DNA of 64,000 nt. Origin: Pyrrhoderma lamaoense. Its lineage: Eukaryota; Basidiomycota; Agaricomycetes; Hymenochaetales; Hymenochaetaceae. Every line of letters begins with the position of its first letter. Position 1 is the first letter of the stretch. Shown piece by piece: positions 11,539 to 23,736 of the stretch. Location of the stretch: assembly GCA_002794735.1 (NCBI GenBank), contig NBAZ01000018.1, positions 310,001 to 374,000 of the forward strand, written 5' to 3'. A model generated the notes under the pieces. The model worked only from the letters and a program-made list of their open reading frames with translations, was not told where the DNA came from and searched no databases. The position numbers were made by a program, and so were the translations under genes.

Positions 11539-13808
11539 TTATCGAGGTCCGTTAAAATCCGTATTGTTATAGGAAGTTAGCACCTTAACAGTTCAGCATC
11601 GATGTATCAGCTTAACGAAGCACAAAAGATAGCATTGTTATTACCTTATCATAAAACTCGTCATCCTTCAAGCAACGTAATCCAAGCAGTGCAAGACTCT
11701 TAGATACTCGTAAAGCAGCATCATACGCCTTATCTGATATTGCTGCCTTTGTAAATTCTCGGGTATGGTTTCCACCACCGTTTTCAGTAGGGATCGCTAG
11801 TATGAGTCAGCAAGAGAAGAAGCATAAGATAGATAAAAGAAATTAGGTACCATACGATGGATGGAGTCCAGGTAATTCTAAGATAAGGGGGGGGGGGGGG
11901 GATTGATAAGCACAAACGCGAGATAAAGACAGATTTAAACTATATCCTTACTGTAAGTCACATTTCCCTTTATCAATTTAAGTTAAGGAACAAAGGAAAA
12001 ATAGTGTTAGCGGATCAGCAAGAAGCCCAAATCCGAAACTACTTACGAAATCTGTCGAAGCACTGATATTTTTATTATCGGGGTCGGAGCCTACAGCCAT
12101 TTCATAGTAATTCACAGCATATTCGAAATATGCGTTGGCTATTTTTTCAGGTACATGGCAATGTCAATAGGGACATTATTGTTGTTATCAGAAGAAACTT
12201 TTCCTTACCGAGTACGGAGTTTTGTCGAAGATCATGATATGGATACTTGTCTTTCTTGATTTCAACTTCGCATGAAGTTGCTTCCCCTGCACCTCTTAGA
12301 AATAGTCTAGGATCAGATTTGATCAAAAAATGATTTCTAGAGGCTAACCTAATAGAACGCTCGACTCTCTCGAGCAGCGAATCTAATTCTGTCTTTGTTG
12401 GCGCTCTAACAATGCATTTCAGTGTAGCAAGCTCTGGAATAACTAGATTATCGTGAGTAATGATGTTGCATTCAGGCTAAGACTAGCTTACTATTCACGG
12501 CTGAACCTTCCTTCACTATGATTATCGCATGTACTCGACAGTCGGGTTTTATTTGCTGGCGTAGAAGACCTATGCTCGAGTATGCTGTCACAGCAGCGTC
12601 TAATGCATTCACACCTTCCCATGGGGATGCTGCTGCATGAGCTCTGATTAAATGTTAGAAATGTGACTTATTAGCTATCTTATTATGGTTGGGATAATCA
12701 CGGGAGCTCACGGATGTCCTGTGAACGTAGCCTCAAATGGTTGTGTCGCGAGACTTGATCCAGCAGCTGTTGAGTTTGTAGGTCCGGGACTAGGGTGACT
12801 CCTACAAGATATATCATCAACAAGTTTCAGAAAGGAACAGAACCAACACTATCACACACATGACGCAAAGATGCATTCCGTCGTAGAATCCTTTCTCAAG
12901 TAGTCTGATTTTTCCACCCCCGCCTTCCTCGGCTTAAAATCAAAACACCGTCAATCTAATCTGTAGAACATGTATAAACTGAGAATACGAACCTGGAGTC
13001 CCAAGAATTCTTATAGTGCCTGGAATTCCGTGTTTCTCCATCGCAGCTTTCGCCGCTATGGCGATAACAACACTCCCAACAGCAATAAGATTGTGTCCAC
13101 ATCTATAGTTTAATTTTTATTATAAAATTATCATAGAGGAACGGATGATAGAATCGAAATACATACGCATGCCCAATTTCGGGAAGTGCGTCCATTTCTG
13201 CATTGATTCCTAAGGTTCGACCACCATTTCCAAGGGACCACTCAGCTTTCCAAGCGGTTTCCAAGTCAGGAACGTTCAAGTCTCTTGTAACTGCGAATCC
13301 GTTCTTTTCCATAAAATCAGTCAACACTTCCTTTGCATGACTTAGTTTAAAATCAGTAAATCAATTATTTTCGTCTAGTGATTTGAGTTTTTGCATACTA
13401 TTCTTTGAATCCTAGTTCAGGGTTAGCTAAAAGTAGATCAGGAATATATCAATAAATATAAGTAATATACACGGAGTGAAAAAGATATTACCATGAATCT
13501 CCCTATTGAGCCTTTTGAGTTCATTGTCTAGGCCGGAAATTGTTTTATTGATGGTTTCTACAATGCCCGATTCGTTTTCCATGATATCAACGGGAGTTTT
13601 GGTGTCAAGAAAGTAATGTTCAGTTTTGCCTGTGGTATACGGAGGTGGTGGCACGTCCTTATTTATACACGTGATGGAACCACTCCTAACTACTTCTCCG
13701 ATACTAAAGTTACAACAACAATTGCAATAAGATCTTGTCTGATAAGAAGTCAGCTTCCTTATTAGCTTCCCATTGTTATGATGATGATAGACGAACATAC
13801 CGTGCCAT
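11539..13808 (-). CDS. Peptidase M20 family amidohydrolase (M20D, PM20D2-like)
   Basis: Metal-dependent amidase or peptidase of the M20 family. The first exon appears tiny (ATGGCACG, 13808-13801) and is spliced to [10 protein letters not shown] and [20 protein letters not shown]. Further exons give [37 protein letters not shown] (the metal-binding Asp and HACGHN motif), [57 protein letters not shown] and, near the end, [17 protein letters not shown] last short exon ends TDFNGPR-stop at 11539. The catalytic Glu pair (EEGGGG) is present, so the enzyme looks active. Relatives cleave acyl-amino acids or odd dipeptides, but the substrate here is unknown. One intron holds a run of 15 G on the + strand (11887-11901). 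The start is the least certain part. Confidence 0.85.
11887..11901. repeat. Homopolymer of 15 G
   Basis: An uninterrupted run of 15 G on the + strand lies inside an intron of the M20 gene, where it reads as C on the sense strand. It is likely length-variable and prone to sequencing error. Confidence 0.9.
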
Positions 13809-14598
13809 TGTTTGGACTCTGTGCCCTAGTCACAGTATCAGTAGTTCTGGACGGTAGAGTGGCATGCCTAACACTTTGGAAAAATGGCTTGAACGCGGTA
13901 AAGCAGCCAGGGGTTTTAGTACGCATGTTGAATATGCCGTATATGACAGAAGAAATAACTGGGGCATTCTAAGTAAACATATAAGATCTTACGCCCGAGT
14001 ATTTAAGCAAGGGGGGCGGGACCGTGACAGATAGTTAAATTGATAAAACCGTGAGAGGCATATGATAGATGCATAAAGAAGATCTTCAATTAAGATTTGC
14101 CAACGGCAAGCCAACTTTAGATCATGCAAATAGCGACAGACAACGTTCACTCAAAAGATTCTGTGATATGAAACTCCGACGATAACGTTACATTAGTCAG
14201 CATTTGTGTTTTATCCGCGTCCACTTTCTATCTTTCTTGCTTCCCGCATTGATCGGCCACGCTTTTCAAAACCCATTTTTACTCAGTATAGACAATAATA
14301 GCTTAATTTGGTGCTTATCAACAAGGTCCATAGGTCATCAAAACATGTCCTCAGTTGTACAAAGAAGCATCTAGAACCACATTGAGTATGGTACTTGCTA
14401 CAAGTCTAGGCATAGATCTCGATAAAGAACTGATCTCGAGGCACACTTAAAAGCCAAACTTATAAGACTAGTCTTTTCGTCAATATAATGTTCTGTTCAT
14501 TATCAGTATCAGGGTTACACGTTTATCACTGAGATCATCCACTATCCATTCTGCTCCATTTCTAGATTTAGTAACAGTCTATGGGCGGAGCCGTGGTT
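13809..14598. other. Intergenic region upstream of the M20 gene
   Basis: About 790 bp between the M20 start (-) and the stop of the carboxypeptidase (-). It contains the 5' flank of the M20 gene and the 3' flank of the carboxypeptidase gene. An open stretch near 13860-13972 on the minus strand (MPQLFLLSYTAYSTC) has no recognisable similarity. No gene is called. Confidence 0.4.
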
Positions 14599-17500
14599 TC
14601 AATATACGAAATTCGCTAGCCAGCACACAGCCAGGGTCTTGAGTAATAATGCCGATACATAACCCTCGCCGACGCCGAAAACAATACTAGTCGTAGCGGA
14701 TGTCGGTGTATCGCTTGAACTCACTCCCGTTCCGGTTGGCGTCGTGGCTGTCGCGGAAGGGGCATCGACCGCCTCCTCCGACAATGCAGAAACTATGAAA
14801 TTCTCCCATGAAGCAATCGTCTCGGATGGATAGACGAACGTGGATGTTGCTGTTCCTGACCCATACAAAATTGCAGACTCTCCCGGTAGTACGTTTCTCA
14901 AACCTATGAGTAAAGATGGGTCCTCTCCGCCGGTCACAGATACAGATCCGTCAGAGGAGGTAGTCACGAGTCCCGTGGTGTTACTTCCCAAGATGAATTC
15001 TCGGAAAAGGACGAAGGCCTAGAAACGGAACATGGTGTTAGTGGCTACTTCCAGCCTCTTCGAGTAGAGCTATGTCAAAGGAGAAGAGGAATATAGGGAC
15101 GTACAGCTTCAGGTGTGAATTCTGGTACTTCGTGCCCTGCGCGAGCTACCAACGCATATGTCCAGTTCCGTTCTTGGTGGATAATTCCAGCAAAGTTCCC
15201 GGCATCATCTGTAAATGGTGTTGAGGGTTTTCTTGTGAAGCCCTGTATTCCGCCGAAAGTTGTGTTCTATATTTGTGTTTACTGAGATACAAAATATATT
15301 GGATATACAGACTAAATGCTTACTTGTATTGTGACTGGTATTAATGAAAAGGTTTGTAAGCTATTGATTTACCTCATAAACTGTGTCCTTACTTTCACTA
15401 CTGAAGTGTGGAACTACAGAGTCATCATTTCCTACGTAGATCACCACCGAAACATTCTTTTCCGTTGCATTACTCGCTAGCTCATCAAAGAATGCAACTG
15501 GCCTGAGGGGTTGCGAGTTAATCTAGAAATCAAGAGCAAGCAAACCTTCACTTACTCAACACCTGCAAAGCATGTGCTTAGTCTAACTATTAAATGAGGA
15601 TATGACGCAACACTCACTTGGATCCCCGAATACATTGGCACCCGGACCTAAAAATCAGGTAAGCAAATCGATAAAGTCATAGGGTCAGTCTAGTATACCG
15701 GCTTGGAAAGACGAATTGAAAGGATAGTTTATCTGCAGGGTCCAGTTTTTGCTTGTTGGGGCGTGCAAAGCAGCACGAGTCCGGGCATCTAAAGGGAGAT
15801 ATTCAGAACATATAAATGGAACGAAGGATTATTCCGTGCCGTTCAAAAAGGTAGTCGGGTCCAGAGCAAGAGGGGGAGACCTTGCATCAGGGATATTATA
15901 CGGCTGTTAAATTAAACGAGATTCATTACGAAGTCATCGGAGGAACAAATGGCTATGTATGGATGCGTACATTGAAGGGACCAAAATCATCAAGAGTTGG
16001 TATCACTGTTTCCACTGTGAGATCTGAAAAGTCAAATTCAGAGTTAATATCTCTACGCGATGATGTTTTCAAAAAGAAAGACGCACTCCATGGCATTGAG
16101 AAATTCAGTGCATAATCGGACAATTCGTCAACTAGGAAGCATTCATACCACGGGTCAATTGATCCATTGGCACGGCCCGATAAATCTCGCTTTGCCATTG
16201 TTGTTATCTTTTCGTCCAACCATGCTTTGCGCCTATACTCAAGATCCCTTATCTCGTGTAGAGTAGGTATGGAATTACGTTTCACGATCCCAGTCTCCGG
16301 ACTAGCAACACCTCGGGCTATAGCAACTATGCTTTTATAAAGAAGTCGAGAACTTCGTGAAGCAAGTCCCTGCGGCCGAGGTCCTGATGAGGATTGAGCT
16401 GTTTGTCCCACAGGAGGGAATTTTCCGTTTTGGGGATAGGTCAAATTAAAGTCATAACCACATAGATGTGTTCTAGTACCAAAATTAGAACAAACTCAAT
16501 CTGTTCTGCATTGTTTATCTTGATTACGAAATACTTACTGCTCTTTAAAATATTCGTATACTGTAGGGTCATAGCCAATTAACTGAGGGTAGGTTTCAAT
16601 AATGCTCAACTCGTAAAGAAGTATGTCAATACACTATCACTACCGAACTTGAATCACCCAATATCGTACTTACTACCGGAAGTTCCTCATACTCTGGTTC
16701 TGCACCCATCGCGCCATTTCCAATCGCTATTTTTGATAGTTTGACTGGGGGATCTGGGGAAGAAAATATCGCTTTTGTGATATACGGCTATAGTGTATTA
16801 CAGAGTCATTTTTTTTGTCCCTATCAGAGTAAGAAATAGACAAACAATAAATGTCCCAGCATAACTTTCTCCTGTGAGTAGTAGAGGTCGAGTGGCTAAA
16901 CTCGGGAATACGCGTACAAGATTTCTCAAGAAGTTCAACTAAAAAATCAGATTAGTATCGGTAAGCGTAAATCACCATAGATCATCAACGAATTGATGAT
17001 GTAGATATGTATGAATAGATGGCTTACAAAGTCTTCTCCCATCTGATCTTCATTCTCGACTTCAGAGAAAAAATGGAAGCTCAGAAGCCAGATAAAAACC
17101 GAAAACCGAGACGCTCACTATAGCCTCCATCTGATTCTGCAGTGGAGTAACCCGTACCACTATAAAAGGTAGACACATGTTCAGCATAAATCCGCGGATT
17201 TAAAGTAGAAATCATACACAGGTTGGTCAACAAAGATGTAATCGACAAGCTTGTTCCAAGTGAAATTGTTTGGGACTAAGCTCCCGTCGGAAGCAATGTT
17301 CAGAGGTCCGAGCTCGAGCAGCAGCCCAAGCATACTTGATGCGCCAGGTCTATAATATATTGAACTCAGTCACCATAGGATTACAGGTTTGAAAAATAAA
17401 TTTACCCCCCGTTCAACCAAAGCGCCCATGGCTCAGTTGAGTTAGCATCAGCGCTAGAAGTCAAAGAACCCTCTTGCTTTCGAAGGCCCAAAAGAAAAGA

Positions 17501-17782
17501 GTATCATTAGGATGGTTTGTTCTATTAACTGTGATACTCCCTGCCCAATTCCTATTGATAGGAAATGTCACATTCGGGAGGGTGTCATTGACCAGGAAGT
17601 CTTTAAGCTCCATCAATAGCAGTTCTAAAAACCAGAATAGTAGTTTATTTACAATCCTGCCACTCTGGGCTGAAGTCTCCTGTTGGTTTTCCTGGGTAGT
17701 CATGAGGAAAAGAGTTGGGCACTGTTCTCTGAGAGATGACAGAGACTGCAAGGGATAAAAGCGCTAGTACAGGAGATAACAT
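14599..17782 (-). CDS. Secreted serine carboxypeptidase (S10), probably GPI-anchored
   Basis: Serine carboxypeptidase that removes C-terminal residues from peptides. The start at 17782 gives a signal peptide (MLSPVLALLSLAVSVISQ) and then a mature N-terminus, TVPNSFPHDYPGKPTG. An intron follows and joins to DYFLVNDTLPNVTFPINRNW. Typical S10 motifs follow: ALWLNGGPGASSMLGLLLE, YIFVDQPVGTGYST, the nucleophile motif LLLTGESYAGTFI, AIGNGAMG, the acidic residue in YVGNDDSVVPH, and the catalytic His in ARAGHEVPEFTP. N-glycosylation sequons are frequent. After FREFILGSNTTG the protein has a Ser/Thr-rich stretch and ends in a hydrophobic segment (ALLLKTLAVCWLANFVY), which suggests GPI anchoring or a membrane tail. 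The gene has about ten introns. All triad residues are present, so activity is likely. Confidence 0.9.
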
Positions 17783-18248
17783 GACGGTCCACTATCATTT
17801 TTGCTTCACAATAAGAGCAGTATATATATGATCATGCGATATTTTGCAGTGTTCATCATTGGAAGTAACGGACCACATGGACAGGAAGTAAAAATAGGAA
17901 ATTTTTCCAGAAAATGGTACATGCATATCACCACTAACTCGATACCATCTTAGTTCCCCATTATCTCATTGTTTTCTGATGGATGAAACACATATGTGAT
18001 GGGTAGTACAATAGACAGCATCTTCCCGCTGTGATCATACGTCTCATCTACCAAAAATATAAAACGTTTATTCACATCTGTGGGAAAGTGTCAGATACTT
18101 ATGCACTGCGAAATCTGCCATATACGATAATTTCCTAAAAGGGATATTAACCTCGCTTACTTGTTGAAGTTGTTCACTGTCTTTAATATACTTGCGTCAT
18201 ATGGTAACATCTTAATTTTGTAGATTGAACGCTTCATCAATCTTCGTA
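17783..18248. promoter_or_regulatory. Divergent promoter between S10 carboxypeptidase and TFIP11 genes
   Basis: 466 bp lie between two start codons that face away from each other. No gene is visible. TATA-like AT-rich strings occur near 17821-17830, but nothing definite can be assigned. Confidence 0.5.
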
Positions 18249-21200
18249 ATGGCAAGGAGAAAGCGCGTTTTGGATGATGACTATTCATCAGACTCTGTTG
18301 GCTCCGATGATGAGGAATATAGTCTAAATGAAAATGCGGATGAGCGTGCTGAACGTGAATTGCTCGAAAATCCTTATGGTCGTAAGAGAAGGAGAAGGGC
18401 GAATGGTAAAGATGACGCGACCTACGGTGTGTTTGGGGACGATAGTGAGGATGAAGGCTTTAGTAGTATAAGAAGATCGAAGGAGAAGCGGAGTGATTGG
18501 ACAAAGTACGTACTGGTATCTGCTACTCTAGCCAAATGTGAGTTCTTAATGCATCACTCAGGGCCCCTGCATTCATCTCAAGCGAGAAGAAGGTTGATCT
18601 AAAGGAAGTCGCTGAGTCTGAGAGCTCCGAAGCAGAGGATAAGGAAGTCCTTGAAGAAAGTGAAGTGGACATGAACGACAGTCTTAGTGACTCTTCCGGT
18701 ACAAAACTCCCTCTCCCCGCGTTCAATTGGAGGATGAGGATGAGAAGAAACGGCCGGCTTTCGGTGGTATTGGGTCAAGAATGCAACAAACTACTCCTGA
18801 CTACGTATCCGCTGGCTTAGGTGCGAGTAAGGGTGGTATTGGCTCAAATAAAGGTGGTATCGGTTCTGGTCGAGGTGGTATTGGCTCACAATCCAATTCT
18901 ACACATGACGGTACAAACTTAAACTTTCCAACTGCTTTTGGTGCTAGTCGGTCGCAGAGGTCCTTCGTGCGTGATGGCTCAGGAAGTGCCCCGGGCACAA
19001 GATCTGCAACACCTCTTTCAGCGACGGAGCAATCGCATTTCAATAAACTTTCGGGAACTTTTGGTGCCAGAATGCTATCTAAGATGGGATGGCAAGCAGG
19101 TGCAGGTCTTGGTACTGATGGAACTGGTATAGTCACACCAGTCGAATCGAAACTACGGCCTAAGGGTATGGGCATTGCGTTTAAGGGCTTTAAGGAGAAA
19201 ACTGAACAGAGTAAGGCGGAGGCTCGTAGGAGGGGTGAGGAAGTCAGCGATGACGAAAGGGAAAAGCAAGATAAACGAAAGAAGAAGAAGGGTCTAGGAG
19301 CTGGTGAAGATGTCGTAAGAGCTGATGCCTGGAAGAAACCTAAGAAACAGAAAATTAAGGTCGAGCACAAAACCTATGAACAAATTATTGCAGAGGCTGG
19401 ATCTGAAGCTCCCGCAGTTGGAATAGGCATGATCATTGATGCTACGGGTGCTACAGTACGTAATACATTTCTATCATATTGTTAAACAATCATTCTCATG
19501 TCTTCAAGCCTCGTGAAGTATCTTCCCTAGCGGATGTCTCTTTGGCTTCGTGGACACCATCCACAGATCCAACTCGAATACCCGAAGTACGCCATAACTT
19601 AAGGCTCATAGCAGAGGCTTGCAAGATGGACTTAGAAGGTCTTGCTCGTGAAGCAAAAGCTTTAGAAGCCAGGAAGAAGTGGATTCAAGATGAAGACGTT
19701 AGGTTAAGAAAAAAGGTGGAGGACGAAGCTGAATGTATGTGAGCGTTTAATTTATCGAAAGAAACTGGTATTCAAATTCTACACCAGTGATACGTAGGCT
19801 ACAAGGTGTTCACTTAATCGTGGATGAAGTCAACTCAAAGGCGAAAGAAGCCGCTGCTTCGGATTACGAGCCATCATTAGAACCGTTCTCTTCTGTGATA
19901 GAAAAACTCAGTTCGTACTATTCAAAGGAGTACGATCGCTATCGTCTAGATGAAATTGTTATAGCTGCCGTCTTACCAACAGTTCGTCCTTTCTGTTTAA
20001 TGAGTCCTTAACATGAGCCTTACCAGATCGATAGTTTCGCAGGATGATGTCAACTTGGAAGCCTTTGGAGGAACCATCAGCTTATACGGATACTTTGCGT
20101 CGATGGAGGAACGCATTGAAAATGTCTAGTTATGATACTGAAGCTGACATGCAAGTAGATGCATATGGAACAAAGACAGTTTCATCGAGACCGTTACAGA
20201 CGTACGTCAGAGATTATGAAGCCTATTCTGCGATGGCGTAGTCTAATCTATCTCTTTAGTGATGTACCTATGACACCCTATGAGAGCTTACTATGGAACA
20301 TCTGGCTACCCAAAGTCCGATCTGCGATAAAGTACGGCAAAAATTTATCTGCGCTCCTACTTCTTGAAGTATCACTAATTATCATGAGTAGCAATGAGTG
20401 GTCACCTACTACTCCATCTCCAGCAATCAAATTATTTGAGTCATGGTCAGATATCTTACCTCAGTTTATCAAGGATAACTTAATGGACCAACTTATACTA
20501 CCAAAAGTTTCTTCTGCGGTATCGAATTGGAGTGCCAAAAAGAGCGACGTCTCATTACAAGCTATAGTCTTTCCTTGGCTTCCATATATCGGACTTCGAA
20601 TGGAATCTTTCATTGATGATGCGCGAAGGAAGGTGAAAAGCATGTTACGATCTTGGAATCCCAAGGATGGTATACCAAAAGATTTACTTCCCTGGAAGGA
20701 GGTAAGTTTGTTTTTATGATACTCAAGGACAGTCCTCATATATTGCCACAGATATTCGGTAGAACGGAGTGGGAGGACTTGTTGCTCAGATACATTGTCC
20801 CGAAACTTGGATCATTATTACGGGACGATTTCAGAGTAAATCCTAGGAATCAAATTATGGATCCACTAAATCATGTCTTTGCTTGGTCACAAATTCTGCG
20901 ACAGTCAATTCTTGCACAGTTATTAGAGACTGAGTTCTTTCCAAAATGGCTCGACATCTTACATTTCTGGCTTATTCAACCACAAGCAAACTATGCTGAG
21001 ATTGCCGACTGGTTTGAGAAGTGGAAAGCATCATTCCCGGAAGATATACAAAACATACCAGATGTCGAACGTGGCTTTGTACGTGGTTTAAGGTTGATGG
21101 AGCAGGCGATAGACCTTGGATCTGAAGCACCGCAGAAACTACCAAAACCTGACCACACTCTTCGTTCTGATGATAATCAGATAGGTAAAACACCTAAGGA

Positions 21201-21480
21201 AAAAGGACGACCAAAACCTTCCAGAACGCAAGAGATCACTTTCCGCGGCCTTGTCGAAGAGTTTGCTGCCGCACATAACTTACTTTTCTTGCCTGCTGGA
21301 AGAGTGCACGAAAAGTCTCGCTTGCCATTATTCCGTGTTTCTACGTCAATAGACGGGAGAAGTGGTCTGCTAGTATATCTTTTAGATGATGCTGTTTGGG
21401 CCGCACCGCCGGAGGGCGGTAATGACTATAGAGCGATCACTTTAGAGGATATGGTACTACGGGCTGCAAAGGGCCGATAG
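18249..21480 (+). CDS. TFIP11: G-patch splicing factor TFIP11 / SPP382 (NTR1)
   Basis: Spliceosome disassembly factor that recruits and activates the DEAH helicase Prp43 to release the intron-lariat complex. The N-terminus is acidic and basic (MARRKRVLDDDYSSDSV). A TIP-like segment with the tandem repeat GGIGSNKGGIGSGRGGIGS follows, at 18833-18890. The G-patch reads GARMLSKMGWQAGAGLG and then SKLRPKGMGIAFKGF. The C-terminal GCFC domain includes MSTWKPLEEPSAYTD, MTPYESLLWNIWLPKVR, FPWLPYIGLRMES and RTQEITFRGLVEEFAAAHN. An intron at about 18508-18561 is clear. A one-base deletion, or an unseen intron, must lie at about 18680-18722, where SDSSGTK joins VQLEDEDEKKRPAFGG. The start is the ATG at 18249 because it opens the conserved basic-acidic N-terminus. 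Confidence 0.92.
18833..18890 (+). repeat. In-frame GGIGS tandem repeat
   Basis: Three near-identical units, encoding (S/N/G)-(K/R)-GGIGS, lie inside the TFIP11 coding sequence just before the G-patch. Expansion within the gene is likely. Confidence 0.8.
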
Positions 21481-21647
21481 TTGTCTAAAGTTTCCTATCT
21501 ACTTGTCCAGACATACACATCAAATAATGTGCTCTTACATACTATTTGAACTTCATGAGTATATGTAATGTATTTATGATGTATAATATCTTCCAAATAA
21601 TACGCTGCAGATGAAAAGCATACTAACAGACAATTATCAGCTCTAAT

Positions 21648-23355
21648 TCAATCTTCAAATAGTGGTTGAAAGGTCTGGAGAATGTGATTAGGGCTGGACC
21701 AGTAATAATAAAAACGGGATATCACCTTGTTTGTGACTTCTGATGATAGCGCCGTTGCCTGCGTTGGACCTAGATCCATCTCATCATCATCAAGTTCTTC
21801 CTGGTTTTGATCCCCTCGTCCCTCCTTTTGTGCGTTAAATTCAATTTCCTCACCTTCGTCATCCAACATAGCCGCAAATTCTTCTGCATTCATATTTTCA
21901 ATGCCAAGTCCCGTCTCCTTGATGGACTGGATTTGTGCCTGTGTGAGCTGTGACGAAAGGAAAAGTGGCTGAGACAGTGAAGGTGGAGGCATGGAGTCAT
22001 CGTTGAAACCCCCGTCATCTCCGCCAGTTAGGCCACCTTCAAGCAATTGTTCATCATTTGTAATTCCACCTAGAGCGGAAGACTGTGATCCATTGTATCT
22101 ATTTTTGAGTGAGGCTGTCGCCCGTACTCGTACTGAATCACTCGGGTCGCGTCCTCATCTAATGGACGTTTCCGCGCCGCCGGGATCCCGGATGATGGTT
22201 GTTGAGGGTTTCGGATTTGGACTTGATTGAAGTTTCTTCCCGGTTGTCTCTGGGCTACGTCTTCACCTCTGACTGGGTTTGTCGCAATTACGAAAAGAAA
22301 CATACAGTCATCTGTTTCTAGTGTGATATAAACAGGGTCCATAGAGTTCGAGAAACGCATATTCATTGCAACATTTAGTGTATCTCCAAGAGCTACTGAT
22401 GCCTTAAAGGGATTAGATATTCACAATCAAGCCAAGGGAGTGGCCTCACATTAAATTCTCTTAGGAAAAAGGCAATAGTTATTGGAGAAGTTGTGATATC
22501 ATATATTTGAAATTCGTCTGCACCCAATGTCAATTCAGTTGCAAGTTGCGATCTCCCTAAATAACAATAAATCAGAGTGTCAGCTAATATATAACCAAAA
22601 GACTTCTGAACCTTTGACGTCAATCCCTTTCTCCATACTCCTAATCCGGACATCATCTTTACCAAACCACCAGATGAGCTCTGGATCATTCTTCGGACCT
22701 CTTGTATTTGGGAAATGCTCAATGACCTCCTTGATGGTGTTCGCTTGAATAGCAATATGATTTTCGACTCCTTCCTGTTCCATGTTCGGGATACCATCAA
22801 CGGAAGGCGTATTTAACAAGAGTCGATGTGTTTTCACAATCCCATGCTTACAGTGCAAACGCACTATAAGCCTACTCTCAAAGGCATCCTCGTTCTCTCT
22901 AATCTCATCTTCGAGTACCTCAGCACCATCCACTATCGTCATTTCGCACTTTTCCACGGACTTGTCGTTATTCCTATGCCGTAAGATAGATAACAGAGAC
23001 TATATACTGTCATATGAGCCAACGATCCGGGAAACTTCAAATTCTTTCTATATGCGTACCTTGGTTTGTAGCTGACATTTCGAGCCACTATTTGTTGGCT
23101 GTAAACAGGGGACGAAACGCTGAAAGAAAGGTCGACTATAGGTAAAACTACAAAATGCTGTTTTGGCTTGATTTAGAGATGTCAAAATGAGAGCTTCTGG
23201 GTCAGAATGAATGACCATTTCATCGCCATACTTCGAGATACATGTGAGTGCACGGGTAAAAGCTTGGTACGGAGATGGTTCAGCTTCATATGTATTTAAC
23301 AGCAAAGCAAACCTCACAAACGTTTAAGGGCTCGAGCATCTAGGCTAAATTGCAT
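21648..23355 (-). CDS. RAD9: DNA damage checkpoint protein RAD9 (9-1-1 clamp subunit)
   Basis: Subunit of the Rad9-Rad1-Hus1 sliding clamp, which is loaded at damaged DNA and activates ATR-type kinase signalling. The first exon (start 23355, MQFSLDARALK) is spliced to PFTRALTCISKYGDEMV, the highly typical Rad9 N-terminus, then SLNQAKTAFCSFTYSRPFF. The middle includes ESRLIVRLHCKHGIVKTHR, KEVIEHFPNTRGPKNDPE, LGADEFQIYDI and VALGDTLNVAMNMRF with FLFVIATN. The C-terminal tail is acidic and disordered (IENMNAEEFAAMLDDEGEE). It ends GPTQATALSSEVTNK, then after an intron TFQPLFED-stop, matching the conserved PLFD-like terminus. The gene is convergent with TFIP11, with only 167 bp between the stops. 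Confidence 0.93.
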
Positions 23356-23736
23356 TCTGTATTCATATGCTTGATTTAAGAATTTCAACTTGAGTGTAAC
23401 ACGGTATGATAGTCCCTAGATTGACACATCTACTTTTATTAAGTTTATTTGATGTGTAATCATTTGTTTATACAGTAACGCGTTATGGCCGGCCCTAAGG
23501 TTTCGTGTTCAATATCAGACACTGGGATAGGATTATATACAAAACCTAGTGAATTGCCTTCAATAGGTGTAGCTGTTACTAGGAGTAAAAATTGTTATTA
23601 TCCGGCTTCCAAAATAATTATGCAGTGTAGTATTGTCAATACAACGTTAAGTAATAGTGAAGTACATGTACATTGTGCTATATTTCCAAAATCCCTGGAT
23701 ATTAAACAAATAATGATATAGATGATGTATCCGCCT
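23356..23736. other. Intergenic region between RAD9 start and PSO2 end
   Basis: 381 bp holding the RAD9 promoter and the PSO2 3' flank. It is AT-rich. An open frame at 23485-23721 (+) exists but has no recognisable content and overlaps no conserved signal. Confidence 0.45.

Noticed and set aside
23485..23721. 78-residue open frame on + strand
   Set aside because: Low-information composition and no recognisable motif; lies in the RAD9 promoter region.
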